Assembly: GCA_024742275.1 (NCBI GenBank)
Contig: JANSYS010000008.1
Coordinates: 117,979 to 181,978, forward strand
Length of the DNA stretch: 64,000 nt
DNA from: Alphaproteobacteria bacterium
GTDB lineage: Bacteria > Pseudomonadota > Alphaproteobacteria > Thalassobaculales > Thalassobaculaceae
Direction: 5' to 3'
In this document: positions 61,277 through 64,000 of the stretch, piece after piece
Position numbering within the stretch: the stretch's first letter is position 1
Layout of the letters: each line of letters opens with the position of its first letter
Notes under the pieces: model-generated
Database searches by the model: none
Told to the model about the DNA's origin: nothing
The model's input: only the letters and a program-made list of their open reading frames with translations
Translations under genes and position numbers: made by a program

Positions 61277-62251
61277 ATGCGGACTATCGTTGCCACCGCT
61301 GCCATCCTGCTCGCTCTCCCCGGTATCTTGGCGAGTTCAGCCTTGGCCAACGAGGGGAACCGGGTTGTCGCCACGATCAAACCCCTGCATTCGCTCGTGG
61401 CCGGCGTGATGCTTGGCGTGGGTACCCCGGAGCTGCTGATCCCCGGCACCACCTCGCCGCATGCGTTCACCCTCAAGCCGTCCGATGCGCGAAAACTTGA
61501 GAACGCCCGCGTGGTCTTCTGGATCGGTCCGGATTTGGAGACGGCGTTGGAGGCTCCCCTGAAGACCCTGGCCGACGAAGGCCGGGTCGAGACGATGATG
61601 CGGGCTCCCGGGATCGTCCATCGGGCGTACGCCGACGGGCATGAGCATGGCCATGATGACGCGCACGGGCACAAGGAAGAGCACAAGAAGGATGAAAAGG
61701 ATCACGGCGACCATGCCGGTCACGACCACCACGGCGAGGACGACCCACATATCTGGCTGGATCCGGAAAACGCCCGAGCGATGGTCGCATTGATTGCTGC
61801 CGTATTGACCGACGCGATGCCGGAGCATGCAGACAAATTCGCATCGAACAGGGCCAAGCTTGAAGCGGAACTGGGCAGCCTGACGGACGAGGTGTCGGCT
61901 ATTTTGAAGCCGGTCTGGTTCAAACCCTTCCTAACCTTTCATGACGCGTTCGGGCATTTCGAGAAGCGCTTCGGCCTTTCCTCCGGAGAAGCGATCAGCC
62001 TCAATCCGGAAGTGAAACCCGGAGCCAAGCGGATCGCCGAACTGCGGGCGGAGATTAAAGAAGACGGCTTCGCCTGCGTCTTTATCGAGCCTCAGTTCAA
62101 CCCGGCGATCGCCGAGGTGATCGTCGAGGGAACAGGGACCCACATCGCCACCCTGGATCCTCTCGGCAGCCATCTGGAGGCCGGACCGGCCATGTACGTC
62201 GCCCTAGTCCGCGAGATCGCCAAGACCTTGCGGGACTGCATGGAGAGATAG
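61277..62251 (+). CDS. znuA: Zinc ABC transporter substrate-binding protein ZnuA
   Basis: A 324-residue periplasmic protein with a signal peptide (cleavage near ASSALANE) and the cluster A-I metal-binding fold. IKPLHSLVAGVM, TSPHAFTLKPSDARKLENA (His ligand), a long charged His/Asp loop (about 115-155, GHEHGHDDAHGHKEEH and HGDHAGHDHHGED), DPHIWLDPENARA (His ligand), FLTFHDAFGHFEKRFG (His ligand) and CVFIEPQFNPAIAEVI follow in order. The His-rich loop is typical of ZnuA from zinc-scavenging bacteria. The start is the ATG at 61277 with ribosome binding site GGAG. It is transcribed away from znuCB under the shared Zur box. Confidence 0.94.
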   Translation: MRTIVATAAILLALPGILASSALANEGNRVVATIKPLHSLVAGVMLGVGTPELLIPGTTSPHAFTLKPSDARKLENARVVFWIGPDLETALEAPLKTLADEGRVETMMRAPGIVHRAYADGHEHGHDDAHGHKEEHKKDEKDHGDHAGHDHHGEDDPHIWLDPENARAMVALIAAVLTDAMPEHADKFASNRAKLEAELGSLTDEVSAILKPVWFKPFLTFHDAFGHFEKRFGLSSGEAISLNPEVKPGAKRIAELRAEIKEDGFACVFIEPQFNPAIAEVIVEGTGTHIATLDPLGSHLEAGPAMYVALVREIAKTLRDCMER

Positions 62252-62363
62252 AGCGGCCTGAACACCGGGAACGTTGTCGCGTCACTGCGTGGGCTTGGGC
62301 GAAGACGTCCAAAACCACCGTTCAAGAAGCAAGTCGGCCCGCCTATCCGGATCATGAAGCGGG

Positions 62364-63861
62364 TCAGTCCGGCCGGGTCTGCTCCTGAGGCGCGTCGTCG
62401 TAACCGAAGCTGGAAATGAAGGGGCGCAGTCGGTCCAGATACGGGTCCATCTGGGGCCGATATCGCTCCCAGCGCCCCTTCGCCCTGGTGTAGATCGGTT
62501 CCGACACCTGGCGGAAACTGGGCGTTCGGATCAGACCGCGGGCGCGGGCATGGCCCGTGTGATCTAGCACGGAAGGATCCCAGTCGAGATCCAGGAACTC
62601 GAGAACGCGCCGGGCGGTGCCTTCGACGTCGCCGATCAGGTCCTCGTATCGGACGATCTCATGCGTCGGAGCGAGGGTCTCGGCAACCCGCTGCCAGAGT
62701 CGCATAATCCGGGCATAGAGCGCTGTGGCCCCGTCCATAGAGGCGAAACTCGCCATCGCCGGGTTCAGACGGATCGGTTGCATGAAGCAACTCAGACAGC
62801 AATCGCAAGGATGGCGAAGCGATAGAATGACCTTTGCTTTGGGATATAGACGTAACGCCAGCGGCAGATAAACGGTGTTCAGCGGCATCTTGTCGATCAC
62901 CACGCGGGGCAGACGGTCTCCGGCCCAGCGCGCCAGCCTCTTCTCCAACCCCTCCCGGAGCCGCGGCGCCTTGACATCGTCGAGCTCTGCCAGCCGCTTC
63001 GGTATTCCACCCGGCGCAGCGGCAAAGCTCGCACCGAGCCCCGCCAGAACAGGTTGCTCCTCGATCACATGGACGTTCGGATGGGCATCGAGAATCTGGT
63101 CCAGTAGCGTCGTACCCGACCGCGGGAAGCCAACCATGAAGACGACCGGCGCATCGGCAGCGGTGATCGGGGCCCAGCGGGAGAGCCATTCGGGTTCCAT
63201 CGCCTTCTCGAACCCGGCGACTGTCTCGAGGTATGATCTCGGGTCGGCGACACCGGGCGCCGCGCGGGCGACGGCAATGTCATTGGCGCGCGTGAAATGT
63301 TCATAGGCGACGGCCGGATCATTTAGGCGATCCCGCAACGTGCCAAGTTCGAACTCCACCGCATCCCTGCCGATCTCTCCGACCAAACGCTTCGGCAAAG
63401 CCTCCAGCCGGTCGAGCGCGTTCCGCAATCGCCCCAAACGGCGCTCCACTATCGCCAAGATAGTCGACGCTGCATGATCGGCGCCGTCGACAAGGAGTGC
63501 CCGTCGTGCTGCGCGCTCAGCCGCCCCCAGATCGGAGAACACCTCGAGCAGACCGCCGAGGCGGCGCCATGGGAGGCCTTCCGCCGGATCGAGCAGCGCC
63601 GACCGCCGCAACTCCGCGACCGCTGCTTCACGCTCCCTACTCCCTGAGAACAACGGCAAGATTCGCCCGGACCCAAACCAGAGACGGATCGAGGGCAAGA
63701 GCGCGACGTCCCGCCGCCAACGCCAATTGGTTTCGGCCCGACTGCTGATAGCTTCCCGCAAGGGTGCCGATCGCCTCGGCGTTTTCCGGCTGGCACACAG
63801 CCCACATGGCGGCGGCGCGGTGACGCTTGTCGAGAGTGCCGCCAGCCGTAGCCTTCGCCAA
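62364..63861 (-). pseudogene. TPR-sulfotransferase family protein, frameshifted
   Basis: The sulfotransferase part (about residues 260-530 of the downstream frame) is intact. The PAPS 5'-phosphosulfate loop is VGFPRSGTTLLDQILDAHP, the 3'-phosphate segment SLRHPCDCCLSCFMQ, and RYEDLIGDVEGTARRVLEFLDLDWD follows. It is preceded by TPR helices (AVAELRRSALLDPAEGLPWRRLGGLLEVFSDLG...). A further TPR (QPENAEAIGTLAGSYQQSGRNQLALAAGRRALALDPSLVWVRANLAVVLRE, in parts) lies in another frame at 63637-63861, ending at a TAG. The two halves join smoothly if the frame shifts near 63637-63645, where AGGGAGT-AGGGAGC repeats. Disabling mutation or sequencing indel cannot be told apart. Confidence 0.65.
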
Positions 63862-64000
63862 AAACGTATGGCCCGCCCCGTTTGCAAGTTAGATTTTGAG
63901 ATTCCCTGATCAGTCTGCGTCAACGTATACGGTCTCATGGTTGAACCCATGGCCAAGATGGACATCCGCACGTCTGGAGCCACAATAAAGACGCCGGCAC

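Noticed and set aside
1..64000. CRISPR arrays, prophage or transposase genes
   Set aside because: No regularly spaced direct repeats, integrase, transposase or phage structural genes were seen on either strand.

Overview
The window is high-GC chromosomal DNA from an alphaproteobacterium, most likely of the Rhodospirillales (Thalassobaculum/Nisaea-like). That placement is inferred from gene content: an NDUFA12-type complex I accessory subunit beside mlaD, DUF2155 and aat; CarD and FdxA near an S4 RNA-binding protein and a SUV3-like helicase; a class II ribonucleotide reductase; glcDEF; and tandem PAS proteins of an alphaproteobacterial type. Almost everything is housekeeping or metabolic core. 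No insertion sequence, prophage, CRISPR array or rRNA is visible. Long antisense reading frames over nrdJ, maeB, accC and the helicase are high-GC artefacts.

Region by region. 1-6.1 kb: end of a gamma-glutamyltransferase, a Gfo/Idh-like oxidoreductase, and a leftward group (cyclase-family hydrolase, ADP-forming acyl-CoA synthetase, nitronate monooxygenase-like flavoenzyme, histidine phosphatase). 6.3-9.8 kb: two paralogous PAS proteins, an EamA transporter, a small glyoxalase-superfamily-like protein and an AT-rich membrane protein gene. 9.9-13.2 kb: cupin dioxygenase-like protein, zinc alcohol dehydrogenase, mgtE. 13.2-21.2 kb: maeB, tRNA-Leu(GAG), lipB, glcDEF, rpmJ. 21.3-25.4 kb: a methyltransferase with an unclear start, an EamA transporter translationally coupled to a CitE-like lyase, kynureninase. 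25.5-29.8 kb: aroQ-accB-accC-aat facing DUF2155-mlaD-NDUFA12. 29.9-37.7 kb: GH18-like protein, transporter, RraA-like protein, nrdJ with a candidate pair of NrdR boxes, and a conserved hypothetical with a hairpin-rich leader.

37.7-49.8 kb: SMP-30-like lactonase, hspQ, a possibly frameshifted unknown gene, rhomboid protease, PagL-like lipid A deacylase, proline iminopeptidase, divergent oxyR/dps, a thermonuclease, an M48 lipoprotein protease, an RpoH-family sigma factor, a phosphatase-fold protein that has lost its metal ligands, and carD. 50-59.5 kb: fdxA, TerB-like protein, DUF938 methyltransferase, class V aminotransferase, hslR, a SUV3-like helicase with a long disordered tail, and htpG with a sigma-32-like promoter. 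59.5-64 kb: divergent znuCB/znuA around a Zur palindrome, then a TPR-sulfotransferase gene broken by a frameshift.

Three regulatory themes recur. Stress: rpoH, htpG, hspQ, hslR, oxyR/dps and carD lie within about 20 kb. Metal homeostasis: znuABC/Zur, mgtE, dps. dNTP supply: nrdJ with NrdR boxes. I found no obviously new multi-gene system. The most unusual items are the ligand-less metallophosphoesterase-like protein at 48.1-49.1 kb, two genes whose coding sequence appears to begin upstream of any canonical in-frame start (methyltransferase at 21.3-22.3 kb; unknown gene at 39.3-40.3 kb with an A-AAC-CCC heptamer), and the hairpin-rich leader at 37.0 kb.
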